Positions 7,014 through 14,661 of a stretch of DNA of 64,000 bases are shown piece after piece. Source of the DNA: Oscillospiraceae bacterium. Its GTDB lineage: Bacteria; Bacillota_A; Clostridia; Oscillospirales; Oscillospiraceae. The notes under the pieces were generated by a model. That model saw only the letters and a list, made by a program, of their open reading frames with translations, was not told where the DNA came from and ran no database searches. Every line of letters begins with the position of its first letter. Within the stretch, counting starts at the first letter, position 1. Position numbers and translations under genes: made by a program. The stretch covers positions 1 through 64,000 of the forward strand of contig JAFUPG010000061.1 of assembly GCA_017481325.1 (NCBI GenBank), given 5' to 3'.

Positions 7014-8986
7014 CGGTCATTGGAATCACCGGTGGCAGCGGCTGCGGCAAGACCACCCTTCTAAGAAGGATCGAAGCCATGGGCGGTCTGTGCATCGATT
7101 GCGATGCCCTGTATCATCGGCTGCTGGCAGAGGATTCTGCCATGATCGCTGCCATACTGGAGCGTTTCCCCACGGTGAGAGGGGCGGCAGGCATCGACCG
7201 CAAGAAGCTGGGCACCATTGTCTGTGCCGACCCCGAAGCCCTGAGGGATTTAAACCGCATCACCCACTGCCGTGTGGAGGAAAAGGTACAGGAAATGCTG
7301 GCAAACTCCCCTGCCCCTCTGGCGGCCATTGATGCCATTGGGCTTTTTGAGAGCCGATTGCAGGAGCTGTGCCATGTGACCGTAGCCGTTACCGCCCCAC
7401 GGGAGGCACGGATCCGGCGGCTGATGGCACGGGACAACATCAGCCGTGCCTATGCCGAAAGCCGCATCGATGCCCAGCGTCAGAACGAGGAGTTTACCCG
7501 TCTGTGCCGGTATTGTCTGTGCAATGATTCCTCAGAGGAGGAATTTGAGAAAAAATGTGATCAATTTCTGAAAGGAGTTACACCCATGGAAGAAAAGAAA
7601 TACGAAAACCTGCGCAAGGAGCTGATGTACAGCCCCAAGAACGGCTATGACCGCATTTCCGAGGCGGATCTGGCCGCCATGGAGCCCTACTGCAAGGAGT
7701 ACATAGAGTTCATCTCCCAGTGCAAGACCGAGCGTGAGGCCGTGGATTGGACCATCGAAGTGGCCGAAAAGAACGGCTTTAAGCCTCTGGTTCCCGGCAT
7801 GAAGCTGAACCCCGGCGACAAGGTCTACGGTAACGACCACGGCAAGGCCGTGATCTTCGCAGTGGTTGGCACGGAGTCCCTGAATAAGGGCGCTCATATC
7901 TGCGCCGCCCATGCCGACTCTCCCCGTCTGGATCTGAAGCCCAATCCCCTGTATGAAGACAGCGAAATGGCCTTCTTCAAGACCCACTACTACGGCGGCA
8001 TCAAGAAGTACCAGTGGACCACCACTCCCCTGGCACTCCACGGCGTTGTGGTCAAGAAGGATCGCTCCGTGGTGAAGGTCACCATCGGTGAGGATGTGAA
8101 CGATCCCATTCTCTGCATCACCGACCTGCTGATCCACCTGTCCGCCGACCAGATGAAGAAGCCTCTGGCTGAAGGCATCACCGGTGAAGGTCTTCGTGTT
8201 CTGCTGGGCAGCAAGCCCCTGAAGGATGACGAGGGCAGCGACCGTGTAAAATTCGCCATTTTGTGCCTGCTCAACGAGAAGTACGGCATCACCGAGGAGG
8301 ACTTCCTCTCCGCCGAGCTGACCATGGTTCCCGCCGGCCCCGCCCGTGAGGTCGGTCTGGATCGCTCTCTTATCGCCGCCTACGGCCACGACGACCGTGT
8401 CTGCGCCTATGCCGCCTTCAAGCCCCTGCTGGAGATCGGCACTCCCGCCAAGACCGCTGTCTGCGTGCTGGCCGACAAGGAGGAAGTGGGCTCCAACGGC
8501 ATTTCCGGCATGCAGAGCCAGTACTTCGACACCTTTATGCACGACCTGTGCAAGGCCACCGGTGCCTGCATGCGCCGCTGCTTCGAAAATTCCTTCTGCC
8601 TCAGCGCTGACGTTTCCAACGCCTACGATCCCCTGTTCCCCGAGACCTGCGACAAGGGCAACAACACCCGTATCAACTACGGCACCGGCATCTTCAAGTA
8701 CACCGGTTCCCGTGGCAAGGGCGGCGCTTCCGATGCTGCCGCTGAGGTCATGGGCTATGTGCGCAAGCTCTTTGCGGACAACGACGTGATCTGGCAGACC
8801 GGCGAGCTGGGTAAGGTAGACCAGGGCGGCGGTGGCACCGTTGCCTGCTACATGGCCAACCGCAACATTGAAACCGTGGATGCCGGCGTTCCCGTGCTGA
8901 GCATGCACGCTCCCATGGAGCTGGTTTCCAAGCTGGATACCTACATGACCTACAAGGGCATGAAAGTCTTCTACGAGGACAAGTAA
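7010..8986 (+). CDS. coaE: Dephospho-CoA kinase fused in frame to an M18 aminopeptidase
   Basis: One uninterrupted 658-codon frame begins at TTG 7010, overlapping the tsaC stop. Residues 1-192 are dephospho-CoA kinase, the last step of CoA synthesis: P-loop GITGGSGCGKTT and the CDALYH region are visible. Residues 193-658 are a full-length M18 metallo-aminopeptidase: AAHADSPRLDLKPN, the acidic DKEEVGSNGISGMQS, YGHDDRVCAYAAF, and the C-terminal MHAPMELVSKLD. No stop codon separates the two. An internal ATG at 7586 has an ideal AAAGGAG site (7571-7577) 8 bases upstream, so the peptidase is very probably also made alone. The two activities are unrelated. The fusion could be real, a lost stop codon, or a one-base error in the A6 run at 7550-7555, since one A fewer gives a stop at 7569 and one A more gives a stop at 7558. 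Confidence 0.88.
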   Translation: MTVIGITGGSGCGKTTLLRRIEAMGGLCIDCDALYHRLLAEDSAMIAAILERFPTVRGAAGIDRKKLGTIVCADPEALRDLNRITHCRVEEKVQEMLANSPAPLAAIDAIGLFESRLQELCHVTVAVTAPREARIRRLMARDNISRAYAESRIDAQRQNEEFTRLCRYCLCNDSSEEEFEKKCDQFLKGVTPMEEKKYENLRKELMYSPKNGYDRISEADLAAMEPYCKEYIEFISQCKTEREAVDWTIEVAEKNGFKPLVPGMKLNPGDKVYGNDHGKAVIFAVVGTESLNKGAHICAAHADSPRLDLKPNPLYEDSEMAFFKTHYYGGIKKYQWTTTPLALHGVVVKKDRSVVKVTIGEDVNDPILCITDLLIHLSADQMKKPLAEGITGEGLRVLLGSKPLKDDEGSDRVKFAILCLLNEKYGITEEDFLSAELTMVPAGPAREVGLDRSLIAAYGHDDRVCAYAAFKPLLEIGTPAKTAVCVLADKEEVGSNGISGMQSQYFDTFMHDLCKATGACMRRCFENSFCLSADVSNAYDPLFPETCDKGNNTRINYGTGIFKYTGSRGKGGASDAAAEVMGYVRKLFADNDVIWQTGELGKVDQGGGGTVACYMANRNIETVDAGVPVLSMHAPMELVSKLDTYMTYKGMKVFYEDK

Positions 8987-8998
8987 TCACACACAAAA

Positions 8999-9037
8999 AC
9001 AGCACCTGCCAAATGCGGCAGGTGCTGTCTTTTTTTG
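8999..9037 (+). terminator. Intrinsic terminator after the coaE-peptidase frame
   Basis: A 12-bp stem (ACAGCACCTGCC / GGCAGGTGCTGT), 6-base loop and T7 run lie 12 bases after the stop. It is shared with the end of the convergent SHOCT gene at 9039. Confidence 0.9.
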
Positions 9038-9038
9038 C

Positions 9039-9905
9039 TTATTTTTGTGTTACGCTCTTTTCCAGGGCTTCCCGGTATCTTTGGTTGGCAAGTTCCTGCT
9101 GCGCCAGGAGCTGTGCGCTCTCCGCATTGATCCGGTTTGCAGTATTCACCGCTGCGTTGATGCCGCCGCCCAGACCGCCTACCGCATTGCCAATGGCCGT
9201 GTTGGTGATCATGCGATTTTGGGCACTCTTTTGATGCTGCTCCACCGCTCTGTCTGCGGCCATCTTGTCACTGACTGCCATGGTAAAGCCCAGGCCGTAC
9301 TGCTCGGTAAAGGATTTCGTTCCCGTATACTTTGCCTTCAATACATCATACTCCGCAAAGCTCAGATCGCCGTGGCGGTACATCTCCTCTATCATGCGCA
9401 GCTTTCTGGCCTCCTCGGTATCGGGATGGGTCAGGCGCATCATGGCACAATAGGTCGCCACGAACATTAGCGCTACACGTGCAACGGTAAGTGCCATATT
9501 GCCGCCGTCCCAGTTGCCATAGGTAAAGCCCAGCATAAACTGCTCCAGCAGAGCGGCCAGGGCATAGAGCACCGCCGGGAGAACCCAAAACCTGGACAGA
9601 CCCTTTTTCATATTTTGCATTTGATCCGTGAGACAGACCACGCTGATGCCCAAAGCCAGCAGCCAGGCAGGCAAATACAGCAGCTTGGCAAGCCACAGGG
9701 AGCTTAACAGGTATTTGGCGAAAAGTCCGGCATAGCCGATAATGATAAGCATATCCTTCTTGCCGTAGAAGCCAATGACCAGAAGCACACAGGCCGCCAG
9801 CTGAAGGATGGTGGGGAAACTCAGCAGCATCAATACGGGCACCGCATTGAGCGCATTGACAATCAGACTGATCAGCTCCAGAGCAACCGCAAAAGCATAA
9901 AACAA
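9039..9905 (-). CDS. Multi-pass membrane protein with SHOCT domain; N-terminus probably frameshifted
   Basis: A 288-codon frame, but it opens with a TTG that has no ribosome site. Five or six hydrophobic segments lie in about residues 5-165. A cytoplasmic SHOCT-like motif follows (RKLRMIEEMYRHGDLSFAEYDVLKAKYTG, about 165-195), then an Ala/Asn-rich, Gln-rich helical tail with a small Gly-rich turn (NAVGGLGGGINAAV). SHOCT motifs mark oligomerising or membrane-associated proteins without a fixed activity. An ATG at 9973 with an AGAGGT site reads MANTEPRKDQG and would join this frame as ...GGSSLILHSKAAGLFYAFAV if the C5 run at 9940-9944 had six bases. The native start is therefore probably 9973. 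Function is unknown. Confidence 0.75.
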   Translation of the reverse strand: MFYAFAVALELISLIVNALNAVPVLMLLSFPTILQLAACVLLVIGFYGKKDMLIIIGYAGLFAKYLLSSLWLAKLLYLPAWLLALGISVVCLTDQMQNMKKGLSRFWVLPAVLYALAALLEQFMLGFTYGNWDGGNMALTVARVALMFVATYCAMMRLTHPDTEEARKLRMIEEMYRHGDLSFAEYDVLKAKYTGTKSFTEQYGLGFTMAVSDKMAADRAVEQHQKSAQNRMITNTAIGNAVGGLGGGINAAVNTANRINAESAQLLAQQELANQRYREALEKSVTQK

Positions 9906-10096
9906 ACCTGCAGCCTTGGAGTGGAGGATCAGCGAAGAGCCCCCTGATCCTTACGGGGTTCTGTATTTGCCATAAGATCTACCTCTCTATTTGTTGATAG
10001 ATCAATTATAGCATTATATTTCCAAATTGCAACGGAGCAGAGAAAAAAAGACAAGCTGCACCAGGGAACTTTATTTCGGTAATTATTCATTTTTTC

Positions 10097-10125
10097 TTGC
10101 ATTTTTCTATTTCTTTTGGTATACT
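10097..10125 (+). promoter_or_regulatory. Predicted promoter for the leader and gene at 10314
   Basis: TTGCAT (10097-10102) and TATACT (10120-10125) are spaced by 17 bases in an AT-rich stretch. Transcription would begin near 10132, at the left arm of the long inverted repeat, giving a leader of about 180 bases. Confidence 0.55.
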
Positions 10126-10130
10126 ATTAC

Positions 10131-10297
10131 TGCTACACAAACTGCATATTATGACATCTCTGGGAATGTGTTTTTCTATGGTAAAAACGCATTCTCCGCT
10201 TTGCGTTCCCTGAGAATGTCATAAGTTTGTGTAGCAACAAATGGGGCTATGCGTTTTTCGGTGTGTAGTTCCGTTTGGGACTACACACTTTTATTTT
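10131..10297 (+). promoter_or_regulatory. Structured leader: long imperfect hairpin followed by a terminator-like hairpin
   Basis: The left arm (TGCTACACAAACT...TATGACATCTCTGGGAA, 10131-10165) pairs imperfectly with the right arm (TTCCCTGAGAATGTCATAAG...GTAGCA, 10206-10236). A second hairpin follows, GTGTGTAGTTCC / GGGACTACACAC (10261-10288, loop GTTT), with a TTTTATTTT tract. Only five bases after that tract comes the GGGAGG ribosome site of the gene at 10314. The order of structure, terminator-like hairpin, ribosome site and gene is what a transcription attenuator would look like. No known riboswitch class was recognised. Most of the 408-base gap before the gene is this leader. Confidence 0.5.
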
Positions 10298-10313
10298 ACA
10301 TGGGAGGTTTACT

Positions 10314-11249
10314 ATGGACGAAAATCTACAAGTGTTAAGAACTTATTTGCAAATCGTATATGAGCTTGAATCGTCTGTATTCCAGCAGCATCAGCTCATT
10401 AACTATTTAGAGGAAAGATGTAATATTGGGAACGCTCCTATTGCCGTAAAGAATCAATCCAATACTTCAAGTATCTTAGGAGGCGTTCTATTATGCATCT
10501 TAAGCACCATTTGCTTTATCGGTCCTTTTATTCTATTCTGCATAGGACTTGGCAACAAGCCAGTATGCCTTGTTTTATCGCTCATTTTTATTCCGGTTGG
10601 TATCTACTTGGGCATTAAAAGTGTACAAAAGGCAAAAGAGTTCTTTGAAGATATCTCTGATATTGCCAGAATAAACAACCGGAATAATGCAGAATTCCGC
10701 AGCGCATCTATCGATTACAGAAGGAGACTGATTGAACGACAGATGATTCTGTCAGAGCTTCCCGGTCTGAAGTACAAAGTAAGCAACACACATTCACTGC
10801 TAAACGAATACTATGCTCTCGATGTTATCCACAAGGATTATCGGTCATTGATCCCCATAAGTTCTATTAATAAGTACCTCCAGACCGGAATCTGCAACAC
10901 CCTCGAAGGAGTTAACGGAGCGTATAGCAGATACGAATATGAACGCCAAATGAATATTATTATTGACCGACTTGGTACCGTAATCTCTCAGCTTAATTCT
11001 ATTCGCCGCACTCAGGAGCTGCTGTACAACGCCGTTCAAGAATCTAACCGGATTTCTTATGAGATTCTGTGCAGCATCCGAAATCATGCCGACCAGTCTC
11101 TTCACAAGCTTGATCAGATCAATGGAAGACTTACTTCCATCGATAAGAACTTGTACATAACGAATTACACTAACAATTTAATTCGTAAAGAAATTGCTTA
11201 CCGCAACTGGTTAACTTACGGCGCTACGTATAATAATTGGCATCACTAA
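10314..11249 (+). CDS. Predicted membrane protein with coiled-coil regions, function unknown
   Basis: A 311-aa protein starting at the ATG preceded by GGGAGGTTTACT. An N-terminal helical region (1-45) is followed by two adjacent hydrophobic segments (about residues 55-80 and 85-105: GGVLLCILSTICFIGPFILF and VCLVLSLIFIPVGIYLGI). A long helical, charged C-terminal part with heptad-like spacing follows, ending in RNWLTYGATYNNWHH. I recognise no family. The gene is clearly more AT-rich in codon choice than its neighbours (many ATT, AAT, TAT, TTA), which suggests acquisition. It has its own promoter, a structured leader and a terminator, so it is an autonomous unit. Confidence 0.8.
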   Translation: MDENLQVLRTYLQIVYELESSVFQQHQLINYLEERCNIGNAPIAVKNQSNTSSILGGVLLCILSTICFIGPFILFCIGLGNKPVCLVLSLIFIPVGIYLGIKSVQKAKEFFEDISDIARINNRNNAEFRSASIDYRRRLIERQMILSELPGLKYKVSNTHSLLNEYYALDVIHKDYRSLIPISSINKYLQTGICNTLEGVNGAYSRYEYERQMNIIIDRLGTVISQLNSIRRTQELLYNAVQESNRISYEILCSIRNHADQSLHKLDQINGRLTSIDKNLYITNYTNNLIRKEIAYRNWLTYGATYNNWHH

Positions 11250-11250
11250 A

Positions 11251-11290
11251 AAGACAAGCTGCACGGCTTTTCGTGCAGCTTGTCTTTTTT
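11251..11290 (+). terminator. Intrinsic terminator after the 10314 gene
   Basis: A perfect 15-bp stem (AAGACAAGCTGCACG / CGTGCAGCTTGTCTT) with a 6-base loop is followed by T4-T6. The left arm plus preceding A's (AAAAAGACAAGCTGCAC, 11248-11264) is repeated exactly at 10045-10061 on the other side of the gene. Confidence 0.9.
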
Positions 11291-11344
11291 ATGATCAGGT
11301 AAAAGCGTCCAGCAGTTCTACGGTGGCGGACCGGAACTGCGAAC

Positions 11345-12082
11345 TCACTCCCGATCCCAGTTGTGCCAAACGTTCTGGACGTCGTCGTCGTCTTCGAAGG
11401 CGTCGATCATCTTTTCCATCATCTTAGCATCCTCTTCGTTATCCAGCTTCTTATACTCGCCGGGGACCTGCTCGATCTGGGCAGAAGCGAAGGTGTAGCC
11501 CTTCTTGCTCAGGGCATCGGCCACGGCATTGAAGTCGTCGGGGTCGGTGTAGATGGTGAAGCAGCCCTCTTCCGGCTCGAAATCGTCGCAGCCGGCATCC
11601 ATGGCATCCATCATGACCACGTCTTCCTCATAGTCCTCGTCCTCATTGTCGATGACCAGAACGCCCTTCTTGCTGAAGTTCCAGCTGACGCAGCCGGAGG
11701 CGCCCATCTTGCCGCCGTACTTGTCGAAGTGGTGACGCATATTGCCGGCGGTACGGTTGCGGCTGTCGGTCATGGTCTCTACGATGACGGCGATGCCGTT
11801 GGGGCCGTAGCCTTCATATACGATGGACTCATATGCATCGCCGGAGCCTGCGTTGGCAGCCTTGTCCAGGACACGCTTGATGTTGTCATTGGGCATATTG
11901 GCAGCCTTGGCCTTGGTGATGACGGTGGCCAGACGGGAGTTGTAGGCGGGATCGGTAACACCGCCGCCTTCCTTCACGGCGACCATCATTTCCTTTGCGA
12001 TCTTGGTAAAGGCGGCAGCACGCTTGGCATCCTGTGCGCCCTTGGTTTTCTGAATGTTATGCCATTTGGAATGACCTGACAT
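11345..12082 (-). CDS. yebC: YebC/PmpR family protein (TACO1-like)
   Basis: A 245-aa cytoplasmic protein. Family members were described as DNA-binding regulators (PmpR) and, more recently, as ribosome-associated factors that relieve stalling at proline-rich stretches. The N-terminal MSGHSKWHNIQKTKGAQDAKR and FTKIAKEMMVAVKEGG are hallmark sequences, and the YEGYGPNGIAVIVETMTDSR core is complete. The acidic C-terminus (EDDDDVQNVWHNWD) is usual. It has its own promoter overlapping the end of the nif3-like gene. Confidence 0.95.
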   Translation of the reverse strand: MSGHSKWHNIQKTKGAQDAKRAAAFTKIAKEMMVAVKEGGGVTDPAYNSRLATVITKAKAANMPNDNIKRVLDKAANAGSGDAYESIVYEGYGPNGIAVIVETMTDSRNRTAGNMRHHFDKYGGKMGASGCVSWNFSKKGVLVIDNEDEDYEEDVVMMDAMDAGCDDFEPEEGCFTIYTDPDDFNAVADALSKKGYTFASAQIEQVPGEYKKLDNEEDAKMMEKMIDAFEDDDDVQNVWHNWDRE

Positions 12083-12117
12083 GGTAAAACTTCCCTTCTA
12101 AAAATATTCCAACGGTT

Positions 12118-12146
12118 ATTTTAGCATAAGATCTTATAAATTACAA
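12118..12146 (-). promoter_or_regulatory. Predicted sigma-A promoter for yebC
   Basis: On the minus strand TTGTAA (12141-12146) and TAAAAT (12118-12123) are separated by 17 bases. The -35 lies over the last codons of the upstream nif3-like gene. Confidence 0.6.
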
Positions 12147-12929
12147 GAAATTTATGCAATCAGCGTGGCTTTTCGATAAAAAGACCTCCACATCGGGGAA
12201 TTGCGTCTGCACTTTCTCTGCCAGGAGGGTACAGACGGGGTTTTCCGTCTGAAAATGGCCCGCATCCACCAGCGTGATGCCGTAGTCCACCGCATCGGCA
12301 AAGGCGTTGTACTTGCAATCGGCGGTGACGAAGGCATCGTAGCCCAGAGCCGCCACACGCTTCAGGCCGTCGGAGCAGCTGCCGCCTCCTACGGCGACTT
12401 TGGCAATGGGTCTGCCTGCGGTGGCATAGCGCAGATGCTCGCAGTTCAATGCGGTCTTGACCAGCTGTAAAAAGTCTTTGGGATCGGTCTCATCACAGCT
12501 GCCGCCACGGAGCAGACCGTAGTCTCTGCCCTGGACATCCTTGCCCACGGGATCAATGACGGTCACATCCCGAAGCCCCAGCTTTGCCGCAAAGCAGTCG
12601 TTGACTCCGCCGGGGGCGCAGTCCAGATTGGTATGGGCATTGACGGCGGAGATGCCGTTTTCCACCAGATACAGCAGCACTCTCCCCTGCTGGGTCTCGT
12701 CGTTGAATTTCTCCAGATTCCACATGCTGGGGTGATGGGTCAGAAGCAGCTGGCAATCCTGCTCCACCGCCTCTTGTGCGGCTGCCATAAAGGGGTCCAG
12801 CGCCACCATGATCCGCTTGACCTCCCGGTCGGAGCGGCCACAGAGCAGGCCGATATGATCCCAATCCATGGCCATATAGGGCGGCGCAAGGCGCTCCACA
12901 AATTCCAGAATGTCTTTTACTTTTGGCAT
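12141..12929 (-). CDS. Nif3-like dinuclear metal centre protein
   Basis: A 262-aa member of the Nif3/YqfO family, a hexameric protein with a dinuclear metal site, sometimes annotated as GTP cyclohydrolase I type 2 without strong proof. The metal-binding histidines are in LLTHHPSMWN (residues 62-71). VNAHTNLDCAPGGVND follows, and the second metal cluster region is DAGHFQTENPV near the C-terminus. It overlaps trmK by 13 bases. The trmK-nif3 pairing is widespread in Firmicutes and points to a shared, still unclear role. The length is short-form, without the PII-like insert. Confidence 0.9.
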   Translation of the reverse strand: MPKVKDILEFVERLAPPYMAMDWDHIGLLCGRSDREVKRIMVALDPFMAAAQEAVEQDCQLLLTHHPSMWNLEKFNDETQQGRVLLYLVENGISAVNAHTNLDCAPGGVNDCFAAKLGLRDVTVIDPVGKDVQGRDYGLLRGGSCDETDPKDFLQLVKTALNCEHLRYATAGRPIAKVAVGGGSCSDGLKRVAALGYDAFVTADCKYNAFADAVDYGITLVDAGHFQTENPVCTLLAEKVQTQFPDVEVFLSKSHADCINFL

Positions 12930-13621
12930 AGAAGTTCCTCCGACATGGCCTTGATCTCACCTAAGGCCGTCTCAAAATAGCGAATATTGCGTTTTTCCGG
13001 ATCTTCCGCACGGCGGATGCCCTCTACGGAGATGGTCAGTGCCTTCTCCACACGGCGCAAATATTGGGACAAAAGGGCTTCGCCGCTGTGCAGAAGCTGG
13101 GGGCTGCAATACTCCTGACCGGGGGTCAGGCACTGCCCCGGGGCATAGCGCACCTGCAGAATATTATAGAGGTAACCGCCTTCCTCCTCCAGAGCCTCTG
13201 CCTCCAGAGCATAGCCCATGGCACAGAGCCTGCGGCGCAGGTCGTTGCCGGAGGATTGGGGCTGCAGGATCAGGCTGTAGCGTGGGTCCTTTGTCCAGGG
13301 AGCGGCCTCCAGAATATTGGCGATCAGCTCGCCGCCCATGCCGGCAATGACGATGGTATCCACCGTCTCCGGCTTGACAGCAGCCAGGCCATTGGCGCAG
13401 CTGAACTGCATTTGATCCCCCACGCCAAAGCGTTTGGCGTTCTCCACAGCGGTTTGCAGGGGCTGGGGACGGAGGTCGCAGGCATGGACGAAGACTGCCT
13501 TTCCCTCTAAAATCAGGCTGATGCCCAAATAGCCGTGGTCACAGCCGATATCCGCCACCCTCGAGCCAACAGGGACATAGGCGGCGCAGCGGCTGAGCCG
13601 TTTGGATACGGGGACTCTCAT
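12917..13621 (-). CDS. trmK: tRNA (adenine(22)-N1)-methyltransferase
   Basis: A 234-aa SAM enzyme that methylates N1 of A22 in the D-arm of tRNAs. The Rossmann motif VADIGCDHGYLGISLI (residues 23-38) and the catalytic-region sequence TIVIAGMGGELIANIL (about 90-105) match TrmK/YqfN. A C-terminal helical domain (about 165-234) is present, as expected. The start codon lies 4 bases inside the upstream zinc-ribbon gene's end, so the three genes form one minus-strand operon. Confidence 0.92.
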   Translation of the reverse strand: MRVPVSKRLSRCAAYVPVGSRVADIGCDHGYLGISLILEGKAVFVHACDLRPQPLQTAVENAKRFGVGDQMQFSCANGLAAVKPETVDTIVIAGMGGELIANILEAAPWTKDPRYSLILQPQSSGNDLRRRLCAMGYALEAEALEEEGGYLYNILQVRYAPGQCLTPGQEYCSPQLLHSGEALLSQYLRRVEKALTISVEGIRRAEDPEKRNIRYFETALGEIKAMSEELLCQK

Positions 13622-14271
13622 CTGCGACGGCGGCGGTTATTCCGCTGGGCGATGGTCACCAGCTCGATTGCCAGCACTGCCGCAAGTAAGGGCTGCTCCA
13701 GATTGGGATCGGCAAAGCCGATCTCATAGGCATCGCCCCAGGACATCATGCTGCGCTTGACCTCACCGATGCACTGGCCGCCACGGAGGAAGCGATAAGT
13801 ATGGCCGATGAAATCGCCGTCGATGCTGATGCCCAGCTGGGGCAGCTCAAAGGCGTACTTGGTCATCTTGACGATCTGCAGGATCTCGGAGACCACCTGG
13901 CCGTTGACCTTCATATCGAAGTTCATGGCCATCATGGTCATCTTGCTCTGCTGCTCCACCATAAAAAGCTCACGCTTTGCCATATCATAGAGCTTGGCGG
14001 CGTAGCGTACCATGCTGACGGTCTCTGTGGCAGCAGAATAGAGCTGGTTACCGGCGGCATCACGGACGGCAAATTTATAGTTCACAAAGCTGACACCGTC
14101 TACGGAAAAATACAGGCGGCGAATGCCATCGGTTCGGGGCTGCTGCACCGGTGCTTGCTGCACAGGCGCTTGCCGCACGGGAGGCTGGGGTGCCGGGGTC
14201 AGTGGATTGCCACAGACAGAGCAGAAACGGGCGGTATCGGCAACAGGATTGCCGCACTTGGTACAGAACAT
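13618..14271 (-). CDS. Zinc-ribbon protein with a LURP-one/tubby-like domain
   Basis: A 217-aa protein. An N-terminal zinc ribbon with two CxxC pairs (FCTKCGNPV and FCSVCGNPL, residues 2-24) is followed by a Pro/Gln linker (APQPPVRQAPVQQAPVQQ). A beta-rich domain then spans about residues 50-185 (YFSVDGVSFVNYKFAVRD, VNGQVVSEILQIVKM), whose pattern resembles LURP-one-related/scramblase-like tubby folds. The end is Arg-rich (NNRRRRR), perhaps for nucleic-acid or phospholipid contact. The fold assignment is by pattern only. It overlaps trmK by 4 bases, so it is co-translated with an RNA-modification gene. Confidence 0.75.
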   Translation of the reverse strand: MFCTKCGNPVADTARFCSVCGNPLTPAPQPPVRQAPVQQAPVQQPRTDGIRRLYFSVDGVSFVNYKFAVRDAAGNQLYSAATETVSMVRYAAKLYDMAKRELFMVEQQSKMTMMAMNFDMKVNGQVVSEILQIVKMTKYAFELPQLGISIDGDFIGHTYRFLRGGQCIGEVKRSMMSWGDAYEIGFADPNLEQPLLAAVLAIELVTIAQRNNRRRRR

Positions 14272-14294
14272 AACTCTATCTCCTTTTTTGAAAT

Positions 14295-14337
14295 AAAAAG
14301 ACCTGCTGCAAAGGAATTCTATTCCCCGCAGCAGGCC
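14295..14337 (-). terminator. Intrinsic terminator after the DUF1858 gene
   Basis: On the minus strand the arms CCTGCTGC and GCAGCAGG pair around a GA-rich loop and are followed by CTTTTT. It separates the DUF1858 gene from the downstream zinc-ribbon gene. Confidence 0.75.
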
Positions 14338-14346
14338 GGTTTTGCA

Positions 14347-14568
14347 TTACTGGTTGGCGTTCTCGGTGGCCTCGATGAAGCGGTTGACCTGGGTCAGGAA
14401 GGCATCACAGTCGATGCCGTGCACCATGCAGGCCTCTTCCACGGTCTCGCCACGGGCAGAGGGACAGCCCAGGCAATGCATGCCGATGGCATGGAACAGA
14501 GGTGCGGTCTGGGGTGCGATATCCAGAACATCGCCGATGATGGTATTCTTTTCGATCTTTGCAGCCAT
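14347..14568 (-). CDS. DUF1858 protein (redox-disulfide domain)
   Basis: A 73-aa protein matching the small DUF1858 domain, often found near or fused to hybrid-cluster and other redox proteins. The pattern is TIIGDVLDIAPQTAPLFHAIGMHCLGCPSARGETVEEAC. The conserved CxxC (residues 32-35) may form a redox disulfide or bind metal. The start has an AGGAGGTCATGAAAA ribosome site. No hybrid-cluster protein is adjacent, so its partner is unknown. Confidence 0.88.
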   Translation of the reverse strand: MAAKIEKNTIIGDVLDIAPQTAPLFHAIGMHCLGCPSARGETVEEACMVHGIDCDAFLTQVNRFIEATENANQ

Positions 14569-14661
14569 TTTTCATGACCTCCTGTTTTTATTTTTCTCTA
14601 TTATACCCAAGGAGTCAGCAAAAATCAACTCTTTTATACAGAGAAAACCGTTACAGAAGCC

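Noticed and set aside
7532..8908. Long minus-strand frame over the M18 peptidase
   Set aside because: Gly/Val/Ala-rich shadow translation with no ribosome site; the plus frame carries all M18 motifs.
10027..10224. 65-codon plus-strand frame in the AT-rich leader
   Set aside because: No ribosome site, and it overlaps a predicted promoter and the left arm of a hairpin; it looks like chance open frame in AT-rich DNA.
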